Assembly: GCA_023667145.1 (NCBI GenBank) | Contig: JAMPAQ010000001.1 | Span: 489,595 to 541,842, forward strand | Length of the DNA: 52,248 nucleotides | DNA from: Pseudoflavonifractor sp. | GTDB taxonomy: Bacteria; Bacteroidota; Bacteroidia; Bacteroidales; Muribaculaceae | Reading direction: 5' to 3' | In this document: in pieces, positions 1 through 9,800 of the stretch | How the letters are laid out: every line of letters starts with the position of its first letter | How positions within the stretch are numbered: position 1 is the stretch's first letter | Position numbers and translations under genes: made by a program | Notes under the pieces: generated by a model | What the model was told of the DNA's origin: nothing | Database searches by the model: none | The model's input: the letters and a program-made list of their open reading frames with translations, nothing else

Positions 1-139
1 GCTCATTCAACTGCAATGGTATCCTAAGACCTCGAAAGGTGGAATGAGCTGGCGAGTGATTCCCGCTTTTCTTTTTCACCGAAAACCAATCATAATTTGC
101 CATGTCGGAGTCAGTGGCTGTGAAAGCGAGTGACCCGAA
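1..139. other. Upstream flank of the defence operon, cut by the window edge
   Basis: This stretch precedes the helicase gene. The plus frame starting at base 2 stays open until a TGA at 131-133, so it could be the last 43 codons of an upstream gene, but the residues do not resemble a family I recognise. I see no clear promoter; the operon promoter may lie outside the window. Confidence 0.2.
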
Positions 140-3100
140 GTGCAACTCATTGACAACATAAATCAAACACTTCGTGATGATTTGATGATTACCATCAAAT
201 CTGGCAGTCGTGTGTCTATTGCCGCCGCAAGTTTTTCGATTTATGCGTTTCAAGAGTTGAAGGAGCAACTGAAGAATATTGACGAATTGCGTTTTATCTT
301 CACGTCTCCATCATTTACTACAGAGAAAGCCGACAAACAACGTCGTGAGTTTTATATTCCTCGTCTCAACAGGGAGCGGGATCTGTTCGGCTCTGAATTT
401 GAGATAAAACTGCGCAATGAATTGTCACTTAAAGCGGTTGCCAAAGAGTGTGCGGAATGGATAAGGCAAAAGGCTTGCTTCAAGTCCAACTGCACCAACG
501 AGAAGATGATGGGCTTCATCAATGTCGATGATGTCAACTATATGCCGATTACCGGTTTTACTACAGTTGACCTCGGTTGTGAGCGTGGCAACAACGCCTA
601 TCAGTTTGTGCAACGTACAGACGCTCCGATGTCGCAGTTCTATCTCAATCTGTTCGACCAAGTATGGCATGACAGTGAGAAACTGCAAGTCGTCACGGAG
701 CAGGTGCTCGACAATATCACCAACGCCTACAAGGAAAACTCCCCGGAGTTTATCTACTTCGTCACGCTCTACAATATCTTCAACGAGTTTCTTGAAGACA
801 TTTCGGAGGATGTTTTGCCCAACGAAGCAACCGGATTCAAGTCGAGCGTCATCTGGAACAAACTATACAATTTCCAGAAGGATGCCGCCCTTGCCATCAT
901 CAACAAGTTGGAGAAATTCAACGGCTGCATACTCGCCGACTCAGTGGGTCTCGGCAAGACATTCACTGCGTTGTCAGTCATAAAATATTACGAGAACCGC
1001 AATAAGACGGTGTTGGTGCTGTGTCCGAAGAAATTGCACGACAACTGGATGACATACCGAAGCAATTACATCAACAATCCGCTTGTAAAGGACAGACTCC
1101 GTTATGACATACTGAATCATTCCGACTTGTCGCGTAAGTCTGGCATCTCCAACGGTCTCGACCTTGAGCATATTAACTGGGGCAACTATGACCTTGTGGT
1201 GATAGACGAGAGCCACAACTTCCGCAATGGCGGCAAGGTGACCACCGATGAGAATGACGAGAACCCACGTGAAAATCGCTATCTCCAGCTGATGAATAAG
1301 GTGATTCGTGCCGGGGTGAAGACAAAGGTGCTGATGTTATCGGCCACCCCAGTCAACAACCGCTTCAACGACCTCCGTAACCAGCTCCAACTTGCCTACG
1401 AGGGTGAGTCGGAGAAAATCGATGCTCTGCTCAACACCTCAGCCACCATCGACAAGATATTCAAGGATGCACAGTCAGCCTTCAACCGATGGTCGCATTA
1501 TCCGGTGGAGGAACGTACCACCAAGAATCTGCTCTCAATGCTCAGTTTCGACTTCTTTGAGGTGCTTGACAGTGTGACCATAGCCCGTAGCCGCAAGCAT
1601 ATCGAGCAATATTACGACACCACTGACATTGGTAAATTCCCGGAGAGATTGAAGCCTATTTCGCGCCGACCGAAATTGACCGATTTACCGAAGACGGTTA
1701 ACTTCAACGATATTTTCGTCAGCATATCAGAGTTAAATCTTGCCATATATACACCATCCGACTTCATTCTTCCGAGCCGGAGAGAGAAATATATGGAGGT
1801 TGGTGATGATTCACGATATGGAAATCTGTCACGAGCCGGACGAGAAAGAGGCATCCGTCAGTTGATGAGCATCAATCTTCTCAAACGCTTGGAGAGTTCG
1901 GTAAATTCATTCCGACTGACACTATCAAGAATCAAAAATCTCCTTGAAGATACAATCGCAAAGATTGATGATTTTGAAAGCACCCACAATGCCACATCCG
2001 TAAATGAACCGGGTGTTCATTATGGCTTTGACTATGACGAGCAAGAGGAAATGGCGATGGTGGGAGGCGAAAAGACAGCCGTGGCACTTGCCGACATGGA
2101 CTATGTACAGTGGCGCGGGTATCTTGCCAAAGACCTTGACAATCTGAAGACACTGCTTTTCATGCTTGAGGACATTACGCCCGAACATGACAGCAAACTT
2201 CAGTTGCTCATTGTGGACATTCGCAACAAGTTTTCCAATCCCATCAATCCCGGCAATAAGAAGATTATCATCTTCACCGCTTTCTCCGACACTGCTCAAT
2301 ATCTCTACGATAATATCGCACCGCTCATTAAGGAGCGCACAGGGCTTAACACAGCCCTTGTGTCGGGAGATGTCGAAGCCCGGTGTACGATTAAGACTCG
2401 TGAAAAGATGGACTTTAACAAAGTCCTGACTCTTTTCTCGCCGGTCTCAAAGGAGAAATCTGCACTTTATCCCAACAACAAGGAGGATATTGACGTATTG
2501 ATAGCCACCGACTGCATCTCGGAGGGTCAGAATTTACAAGACTGTGACTATCTCATCAACTACGATATACACTGGAATCCGGTGCGCATTATCCAACGCT
2601 TCGGACGTATCGACCGTATTGGTTCACGAAATTCTGTAATTCAACTTGTGAATTACTGGCCCGACATGGACTTGGACGATTACATCAATCTCAAAGGCAG
2701 AGTCGAGGCTCGTATGAAGGTATCGGTGATGACCGCTACCGGCGACGATAATCCTCTGACTGATGCCGAACAAGGAGATTTGAAATACCGCCGTGACCAG
2801 TTGGAAAGGCTAAAAGAGGAGGTTGTCGATATTGAGGAAATGAACACCGGAGTATCCATCATGGACTTAGGGCTTAATGAATTTCGTCTTGACCTGCTCG
2901 ATTATATGAAGGAGGGCCAGGACATCGAACATACCCCGATGGGACTACATGCCATTGTACCTTCGGCTAAGGATGCTCCTCAAGGCGTGATATTCGTTTT
3001 GAAAAACCGCAACAACTCCGTCAATATCGACAAGAAAAATAGATTGCATCCTTTCTATATGGTGTATATCTCCAAAGATTCGGAGGTTGTAGTAAATCAC

Positions 3101-3379
3101 CTTGAACCGAAAGAGCTTCTCGACCGTATGCGCCACCTCTGCCGAGGAAAGTCAGAACCCATTCTGGACCTATGCCGCAAGTTCAACGCTGAGACTCGTA
3201 ATGGTCAACGTATGGGTACTTACTCCAAGTTGCTCGGAGATGCCATCTCCTCACTAATCAAAGTGAAAGAAACAACCGACCTCTTTTCATTCTTTGATGG
3301 AGATAGCGGCTCTCTATTTGGCAGTGATGTCCGAGGACTCGATGATTTTGAACTAATCTGCTTTTTGATAATTCGATAG
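140..3379 (+). CDS. SNF2/DEAD-type helicase with degenerate phospholipase D-like N-terminus, type III R-M-associated
   Basis: This is a large superfamily 2 helicase of 1079 residues. Walker A is seen as ADSVGLGKT near residue 268, motif II as DESH near 355, motif III as SAT near 400, and motif VI as QRFGRIDRIG near 820. The first 200 residues match the layout of helicases that begin with a phospholipase D-like domain, but no HxK(x4)D motif is visible, so nuclease activity in that domain is doubtful. The start is a GTG at 140; it follows an in-frame TGA at 131, and the resulting N-terminus (MQLIDNINQ) looks right for this family. The next in-frame ATG is at about codon 15. It is the first of five tightly packed genes ending in mod and res, so it probably acts with them in phage or plasmid restriction. 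The family is seen in defence islands; its exact role here is inferred. Confidence 0.85.
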   Translation: MQLIDNINQTLRDDLMITIKSGSRVSIAAASFSIYAFQELKEQLKNIDELRFIFTSPSFTTEKADKQRREFYIPRLNRERDLFGSEFEIKLRNELSLKAVAKECAEWIRQKACFKSNCTNEKMMGFINVDDVNYMPITGFTTVDLGCERGNNAYQFVQRTDAPMSQFYLNLFDQVWHDSEKLQVVTEQVLDNITNAYKENSPEFIYFVTLYNIFNEFLEDISEDVLPNEATGFKSSVIWNKLYNFQKDAALAIINKLEKFNGCILADSVGLGKTFTALSVIKYYENRNKTVLVLCPKKLHDNWMTYRSNYINNPLVKDRLRYDILNHSDLSRKSGISNGLDLEHINWGNYDLVVIDESHNFRNGGKVTTDENDENPRENRYLQLMNKVIRAGVKTKVLMLSATPVNNRFNDLRNQLQLAYEGESEKIDALLNTSATIDKIFKDAQSAFNRWSHYPVEERTTKNLLSMLSFDFFEVLDSVTIARSRKHIEQYYDTTDIGKFPERLKPISRRPKLTDLPKTVNFNDIFVSISELNLAIYTPSDFILPSRREKYMEVGDDSRYGNLSRAGRERGIRQLMSINLLKRLESSVNSFRLTLSRIKNLLEDTIAKIDDFESTHNATSVNEPGVHYGFDYDEQEEMAMVGGEKTAVALADMDYVQWRGYLAKDLDNLKTLLFMLEDITPEHDSKLQLLIVDIRNKFSNPINPGNKKIIIFTAFSDTAQYLYDNIAPLIKERTGLNTALVSGDVEARCTIKTREKMDFNKVLTLFSPVSKEKSALYPNNKEDIDVLIATDCISEGQNLQDCDYLINYDIHWNPVRIIQRFGRIDRIGSRNSVIQLVNYWPDMDLDDYINLKGRVEARMKVSVMTATGDDNPLTDAEQGDLKYRRDQLERLKEEVVDIEEMNTGVSIMDLGLNEFRLDLLDYMKEGQDIEHTPMGLHAIVPSAKDAPQGVIFVLKNRNNSVNIDKKNRLHPFYMVYISKDSEVVVNHLEPKELLDRMRHLCRGKSEPILDLCRKFNAETRNGQRMGTYSKLLGDAISSLIKVKETTDLFSFFDGDSGSLFGSDVRGLDDFELICFLIIR

Positions 3380-3382
3380 TAT

Positions 3383-3988
3383 ATGTTAGGACTGCCACAA
3401 TCCACAGAAGTCAAGCGACCACTGCCAAAAGCACAGCTTTTTAAGCGGTTTGATTGGAATCCATCGCAACGTGATTGTTTCGATGCTGATGTGGCTCGTC
3501 TCGACTTTACCAACTGGATTTCCTCACGAACTCTTCCGGCTATCACCGAGGGTGACGAGGTAAAGGAACTATTTGTAATTGAAGTATCACTCAAAAAGCG
3601 CGACTTCGACACAAAATCCATCGTCCTTCTCGCCAAGAGTATTCCTCAACGCGTGATATACGCTCTCCGCTTCGAGGACGATGTTAAGTTAGCAGTATAT
3701 CATTCAAAATTATTTATGACAGATTGGCAACTCCTCACTCCTAATTCCTCATTCCTAATTCTTGAAGGTCTCAACCTGGATGCAGTTTGGGAGAATATTG
3801 TTTCCTCAATCGGTCAATTCTCTGTCGAGGAGGATAAATCCCTCTCCGAGCAAATCAAGGTTGACGAGGAACACGCCAAACTGATGCGGCAGATTGAATC
3901 GTTGGAGCGTCAGATGAAAGCAACTAAACAACCTCACCGCAAACGAGAATTATTCGTTGAACTCCAAAAGCTGAAGGAAAACATATGA
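3383..3988 (+). CDS. DUF4391 domain-containing protein
   Basis: This 201-residue protein fits the DUF4391 family, found beside helicases of this type and type III R-M genes. The N-terminal half is a compact alpha/beta region, and about residues 155-200 form a charged helix likely to make a coiled coil. It begins 3 bases after the helicase stop, and its own TGA overlaps the ATG of the next gene by four bases (ATGA), so translation is probably coupled. Residues around 115-130 come from a short repeated stretch (CTAATTCCT-like units, about 3735-3765) that looks like an in-frame expansion. No enzymatic motif is evident. It may be a helicase partner or adaptor; function unknown. Confidence 0.75.
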   Translation: MLGLPQSTEVKRPLPKAQLFKRFDWNPSQRDCFDADVARLDFTNWISSRTLPAITEGDEVKELFVIEVSLKKRDFDTKSIVLLAKSIPQRVIYALRFEDDVKLAVYHSKLFMTDWQLLTPNSSFLILEGLNLDAVWENIVSSIGQFSVEEDKSLSEQIKVDEEHAKLMRQIESLERQMKATKQPHRKRELFVELQKLKENI

Positions 3989-4938
3989 ACCCACATTCTT
4001 CTTCGTTATTCCATTTTACAAAGAAAATGAAAACTTTTAAGTCCATTATAGAGAATGGACTTAGGTATTCTTTTGCGTATGAGTCTTTCCCAGATGCGAT
4101 TGTAAATAATATTTTTTGCCACGGATTATTTCCCATTATCGATAGTTGTGCAACTAATAAAGAAATGGGATACGCTATTCCAATGATTTCATTTTGTGAC
4201 ATACCTCTTACCAGAGTAGAAAATCATAGTAAACGGTATGGTAAGTATGCAATTGGCATAAGTAAGGACTATCTCTGTCAAATTTATTCTGAATTCATCA
4301 ATCCCGTTTTGTATGCAGACTCTGCTTCCGTCACTGCGGCATTTAAACAGTTGACTCGTTCACAGGGAATTGCAATAAAAAGTTTAAGTTTATTATCACA
4401 ATGTAGAAAGGATTTAAATTTTGATGATCTTCTAAAACAGTGTTTTGAGGGTGATGTTTCTATGGAAGAGATTACTAATAAATTTCCCCAAGACATAAAA
4501 GAACTATATGATTTTGCAGTTGAGGCAGATATGTCAGTTAAAACATTGATTTCATTACTAAAGCCAACTTACGGGACTAATGTTGATGGTGAATATCAGT
4601 GCTTTTATGATGAGCATGAATGGCGAGCAATATATCCGGATTTACATGATTCTGCCTTTGAGTGGCAAATAATACATAATCGAGCTGAATATAAATTATA
4701 CCAAGAGCGTCTTAACGAAGCTCTGAATGGTGAAGATAATGCGTTTATCGACATTCCCGGTAGTTCATTTAATTGTATTTCACACATCATCGTGCCAAAG
4801 GAAAAAGATATACCATATATCACAAACATTATCGCTAATAATGACAAACTTTTTGGCTACACCAATATAGAAAGTTATCAACGGTTACATTTGATTAGCA
4901 AGGTTACTTCCTTTGAGCGAATACAAAATGATTATTAA
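3985..4938 (+). CDS. AbiGi-family protein (abortive phage resistance, antitoxin-like)
   Basis: The 317-residue product resembles the AbiGi family (putative abortive phage resistance protein, described as an antitoxin in the lactococcal AbiG system). Visible family hallmarks are LFHFTK near residue 8, an ENGL segment near 25, PMISFCDIPLTR near 67-78, KYAIGISKDYL near 87, and DEHEWRAIYPD near 210. No AbiGii partner is visible next to it. The gene overlaps DUF4391 by four bases and ends 14 bases before mod, so it is transcribed as part of the operon. It is much more AT-rich than its neighbours: two hand-counted 60-base blocks (4021-4080 and 4381-4440) give 17 and 14 G+C. This suggests separate acquisition. 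An effector or regulatory role within the R-M operon is inferred. Confidence 0.75.
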   Translation: MNPHSSSLFHFTKKMKTFKSIIENGLRYSFAYESFPDAIVNNIFCHGLFPIIDSCATNKEMGYAIPMISFCDIPLTRVENHSKRYGKYAIGISKDYLCQIYSEFINPVLYADSASVTAAFKQLTRSQGIAIKSLSLLSQCRKDLNFDDLLKQCFEGDVSMEEITNKFPQDIKELYDFAVEADMSVKTLISLLKPTYGTNVDGEYQCFYDEHEWRAIYPDLHDSAFEWQIIHNRAEYKLYQERLNEALNGEDNAFIDIPGSSFNCISHIIVPKEKDIPYITNIIANNDKLFGYTNIESYQRLHLISKVTSFERIQNDY

Positions 4939-4952
4939 ACTCAATATCATAA

Positions 4953-6821
4953 ATGGAAAAACTAAACATAAAAAGCGGAGACGTGGCTGATGCTAATGTG
5001 GCTAAGATAGCCGCATTGTTCCCTCAGTGCGTCACGGAGCGCATAGGCAAGTCGGGCACCCCCGAGCTTGCTATCGACTTCGACAAACTCCGTGCGGAGC
5101 TGTCAAAGGATGTGCTCGATGCCGGAGAGGAACGCTATCAGTTCACTTGGCCTGATAAGCGTGCTGCTTCGCGTCTTGCCAATGAACCCACCGACAAGAC
5201 TCTCCGACCTGATATTGATTCCTCTGTCGATTTTTGGAATACTGAAAATCTCTACTTAGAGGGTGATAATCTTGACGTGCTGAAAGTTCTCCGAGAGAAC
5301 TATCTTGGCAAGGTCAAGATGATTTACATTGACCCCCCATATAACACAGGCAACGACTTCGTCTATAATGACGATTTCGCTCAATCGCGTGAAGACTTCG
5401 AGACTAACAGTGGTCTTTTCGATGAAGACGGCAACCAAACCGCTGACCCTATGGTGCGCAACACTGAGTCCAACGGTCGCTTTCACACCGATTGGCTCAA
5501 TATGATATATCCTCGTCTGAAAGTTGCTCGCGACTTACTTTCCGAAGATGGAGTTATCTTTATCTCCATTGATGAAAACGAAATAGAAAATCTTCGCAAA
5601 GTATGCGATGAAATTTTTGGAAATGGCAATTTTGTTGCTCAGTTTATTTGGAAGAAAAAACAAGGTGGTGGAAATGACTCATCGTTTGTTGTCGCCGAAC
5701 ATGAATATATTTTGTGTTTTGCCAAAGATACATCACACCTTAAACTGAATCCTGACAAAAAATATAAGTTGGATGACAACTTATATCCGTACTCTGACGA
5801 AAAAGGTGACTATGGTTTGATTACATTGGATAAAGCTTCTATCCAATTTAGTCAATCCCTCGTATATGAAATAAAAGACCCTGATGGAAATGTTTACATG
5901 CCACGAATTGTCAAAGGTAAACAATCTTGTTGGCGTTGGGGTAAAGCCAAAGTTCAAGCTCAATACAATGACCTTGTATTTAAGAATGGTAAAGTATATA
6001 CTAAATATTATAGACCTGAGGGCGTTACTCCTCGGAGTCTATTGATAGATGCAGTATATGGTAGAACAGAAAGTGGCAATGATGACATTAAAGCATTGTT
6101 TGAACCTAATCCATTCAGCTATCCTAAACCTATCCTTTTAGTTGGTCACTTTGTCGCAATAGCAACAAATTCCAATGATATTATTCTCGACTTCTTCAGC
6201 GGTTCAGCAACTACCGCCCACGCTGTTATGAAGTTGAACGCAGAGGACGGAGGACACCGCAAATTCATCATGGTTCAACTTCCCGAAGTCACCGATGAAA
6301 AGAGTGAAGCTCGAAAAGCAGGTTATGAAACTATCTGCCAAATCGGTGAGGAACGTATTCGCCGAGCAGGTAAGAAAGTCAAGGAGGAAGCGGGTCTGAA
6401 TGGTCAAAACCTCGACACCGGCTTCCGAGTACTGAAACTCGACTCGTCGAATATGGAGGATGTATTCTATACGCCCGAAGATTTCAATGAGCAGACTCTT
6501 TTCAATACCGTTGACAATGTCAAGCCCGACCGCACTCCGCTCGACTTGCTTTTCCAAGTGATGCCTGAACTCAACATTGAGTTATCGGCTAAAATCGAGG
6601 GAAAGGATGTCAACGGCAAAAAGGTGTTCTTCGTGGATGGCTCTTACCTAATCGCCACTTTCGACACTGATGTCAACGAATCAACCGTGACGGAAATTGC
6701 AAAGATGCAGCCGCAATATTTCGTAATGCGTGATGCCTCTGCCGCCAATGACAATGTCCTTGACAACTTCGAGCAAATATTCCGTCACTATTCGCCCGAC
6801 ACAATCCGCAAAATCCTCTAA
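4953..6821 (+). CDS. mod: Type III restriction-modification DNA methyltransferase (Mod), N6-adenine, beta class
   Basis: Mod subunit of a type III R-M system, which methylates adenine on one strand of an asymmetric site and gives the Mod-Res complex its specificity. The catalytic motif IV DPPYNTG lies near residues 127-133 and the S-adenosylmethionine-binding FFSGSATTAHA segment near 413-423. Motif IV before motif I is the beta-class order. The target recognition region lies between them. About 5560-6200 is much more AT-rich than the flanks: 5701-5880 has 58 G+C of 180 by hand count, against 37 of 60 at 5041-5100. This is consistent with exchange of the recognition domain. The 622-residue length is normal. 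The stop is followed three bases later by the res ATG. I see no simple-sequence repeat of the kind that makes some mod genes phase variable. Confidence 0.93.
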   Translation: MEKLNIKSGDVADANVAKIAALFPQCVTERIGKSGTPELAIDFDKLRAELSKDVLDAGEERYQFTWPDKRAASRLANEPTDKTLRPDIDSSVDFWNTENLYLEGDNLDVLKVLRENYLGKVKMIYIDPPYNTGNDFVYNDDFAQSREDFETNSGLFDEDGNQTADPMVRNTESNGRFHTDWLNMIYPRLKVARDLLSEDGVIFISIDENEIENLRKVCDEIFGNGNFVAQFIWKKKQGGGNDSSFVVAEHEYILCFAKDTSHLKLNPDKKYKLDDNLYPYSDEKGDYGLITLDKASIQFSQSLVYEIKDPDGNVYMPRIVKGKQSCWRWGKAKVQAQYNDLVFKNGKVYTKYYRPEGVTPRSLLIDAVYGRTESGNDDIKALFEPNPFSYPKPILLVGHFVAIATNSNDIILDFFSGSATTAHAVMKLNAEDGGHRKFIMVQLPEVTDEKSEARKAGYETICQIGEERIRRAGKKVKEEAGLNGQNLDTGFRVLKLDSSNMEDVFYTPEDFNEQTLFNTVDNVKPDRTPLDLLFQVMPELNIELSAKIEGKDVNGKKVFFVDGSYLIATFDTDVNESTVTEIAKMQPQYFVMRDASAANDNVLDNFEQIFRHYSPDTIRKIL

Positions 6822-6824
6822 GCC

Positions 6825-9800
6825 ATGAAGTTCAAATTTAAGATTCAAGGCTATCAGACGGATGCGGTGCAGAATACAACCGCCATCTTCACCGGGCAAC
6901 CTAACCGCGATGCTTCAAAGTATCGCCGCGACCTCGGCAAGCGAGGTAAAGATGTTATCCGCTTCGATGGTGACGATGACGGCTACCGCAATGCTGACGT
7001 GGAGCTTTCCTCCAAGCAACTGCTTGAAAATCTCCACTCGGTGCAGACTGCCGCAGGTGTGCCGCTGTCGAAGTCGCTGTCGAAAGTGGACGGACTCGGT
7101 GCGGTCAATCTCGATGTCGAGATGGAAACCGGCACCGGCAAGACTTATGTCTATATCAAAACGATGTTTGAACTTAACAAACTCTACGGTTGGTCGAAGT
7201 TCATCATCGTTGTGCCAAGCATCGCCATCCGCGAGGGTGTAGCCAAATCTTTCCGTATGCTTGAAGAACACTTCATGGAGCATTACGGCAAGAAAGCCCG
7301 GTGGTTTGTCTACAACAGCTCAAACCTCAATCAGCTCGACCAGTTCTCGCAGGATGCCGGGCTGAATGTGATGATCATAAACACCCAGGCTTTTGCCGCC
7401 TCCCTCAAAGAGGGCGGGCGCAGCAAGGAAAGCCGCATCATTTACTCGAAGCGTGACGAGTTCGCTTCTCGCCGGCCCATTGACGTGATTGCCGCCAACC
7501 GCCCAATCATCATCATGGACGAGCCGCAGAAAATGGAGGGCGCTGCAACGCAGTCGGCCCTCAAAAAGTTCAACCCACTGTTCGTGTTGAACTATTCGGC
7601 TACGCACAAGACAAAGCACGATACTGTCTATGCCCTTGATGCTTTCGACGCTTACCGCGAGCGTCTTGTGAAGCGCATCAAGGTTATCGGTTTTGAACTG
7701 AAAAACCTCCGAGGCACCAACGGCTATATGTATCTCGACAATATCATATTGTCGCCAAACAAACCTCCGATGGCTCGCATATCCATCGAGGTCAAGAACG
7801 CCGCCGGTGAGCCTCGCCGCCATTTCAAAACCTTTGGTGTCGGTGACTCTCTGTTCGTTGAGTCCAACGAACTGCTCCAGTATAAGGACTATACTGTCGC
7901 TGAAATCTTCCCCGGCTCTGCTACGCAGCCTGTCGGATATGTCACCTTCACCAACGGAGTAACACTCCGCAAGGGTGATGTCGTTGGTGATACCAACGAG
8001 CTGCACATGCAACGTGTGCAAATCCGCGAGACCATAAAGGCTCACTTCGAGAAAGAGCGCAAGCTGTTCAAGAAAGGCATCAAATGCCTGTCGCTGTTCT
8101 TCATTGATGAAGTGGCGAAATACCGCTCATACGATAGCGACGGCAATCCTGTCAAGGGTATCTTCCAACAAATCTTTGAGGAAGAATACGCCCGGCTTGT
8201 CAATGAGGAATACCACATCTTCGATGAGGAATACAACGAGTATCTGCGTCGCTTCTATCCTTATCAGACGCATCGCGGATATTTCTCCATCGACAAGAGA
8301 GGGAAGATGATTGACACCAAGACAAAGCGAGGCTCTGACGTGAGCGAAGAAGCATCGGACTACGACCTCATTCTTCGCGACAAGGAGCGTCTGCTCAGTT
8401 TTGATGAACCGACTCGCTTTATCTTCTCGCACTCGGCTCTGCGCGAGGGTTGGGATAATCCCAACGTGTTTCAGATTTGCACACTGCGCCACAGCAATTC
8501 CACCACAGCCAAACGGCAGGAGGTGGGGCGTGGCTTGCGCATCGCCGTTGACCGCAACGGCATACGTCAGGACAAGGAACTGCTCGGTGACGAGGTTCAC
8601 AACATAAATGTGCTCACCGTTATCGCCAACGAGAGTTATTCAGACTTTACAAACGCTCTGCAACGTGAAACTCGCGAGGCGTTGCGTGAACGTGCATCAA
8701 AAGCATCTACAAACTACTTCGAGGGTAAGACTATCAAGGTTGACGGTCAGCCCCATGTCATTACTGACACCGAGGCCGCCCGGATAATGATTTACCTCGA
8801 AGATAACGAGTATGTGGACGATGACGGCAACATCACACCGAAATATCATGCTGATGTTGCATCTGACTCTCTCGCTCCGCTTGGCAATAAGCTCGCTCCT
8901 ATGGCCGAGGGGGTGACTCGCCTTATCAACTCCATCTTCGACCCGTCGCTGCTCGACGATATGACCGAAAACGGAGGCAAAACAAAATTGCCTGAGCCGA
9001 GGCTCAACGCCAATTTTGCGAAGCCGGAGTTTCAGGCTCTATGGAACGCCATCAACCACCAGTATGTCTATACCGTCAGCTATGACACCGCCGAACTGGT
9101 TAAGAATGCTATTCTGCATCTCAATACTGATGAGCTTCAAGTGCGCACTCTGCGCTACATAAAAATCGAGGGGCAGCAACAAGACGAAGATGTGACTCAG
9201 TTTGGAGACACCAAATCTTCGTCAAACGAGCTGACAGATGTCAGCACTTCTTCAGTGAAGTATGACCTTATCGGACAGGTGGCCAAGGGTGCAAACATCA
9301 CCCGGCGCACTGCATCGAAAATCCTTCAGGGGCTGCGTCCGTCGAAACTCGCTCTGTTCCGCAATAACCCCGAAGAATTTATCCGCAAGGTCATACAGAT
9401 TATCCGTGAGCAGAAAGCCACAATGATTGTCGACCATATCCATTATCATCTTACCGATGGCAAGTATGATTCCGACATCTTCACTGCGGCAAGCAAGGCA
9501 GACTTCGACAAGGCTTATCAAGCCACCAAGCACGTCACCGACTATGTCGTTTCCGACAGTATCGGTGAGCGTAACTTCGCCCACGATTTGGACGAGGCCA
9601 ACGAGGTCGTTGTCTATGCCAAACTCCCTCGCTCTTTCCAAATCCCCACGCCGGTAGGCAACTATGCCCCCGACTGGGCGATAGCGATGCAAAAGGGTGA
9701 TGTCAAGCACATTTTCTTTATTGCCGAGACCAAAGGCTCGTTGCAATCAATGCAACTCAACGCAATAGAAAATGCCAAGATTGACTGCTGCACCCAACTC

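Noticed and set aside
522-983. Long alternative-frame and antisense open frames within the helicase, Mod, Res and core genes
   Set aside because: They lie wholly inside well-supported genes and read as low-information, arginine/serine-rich protein, as expected for shadows of GC-rich coding sequence.
4953-6821. Phase-variable mod gene
   Set aside because: No homopolymer or short tandem repeat long enough for slippage is visible in mod or just before it.
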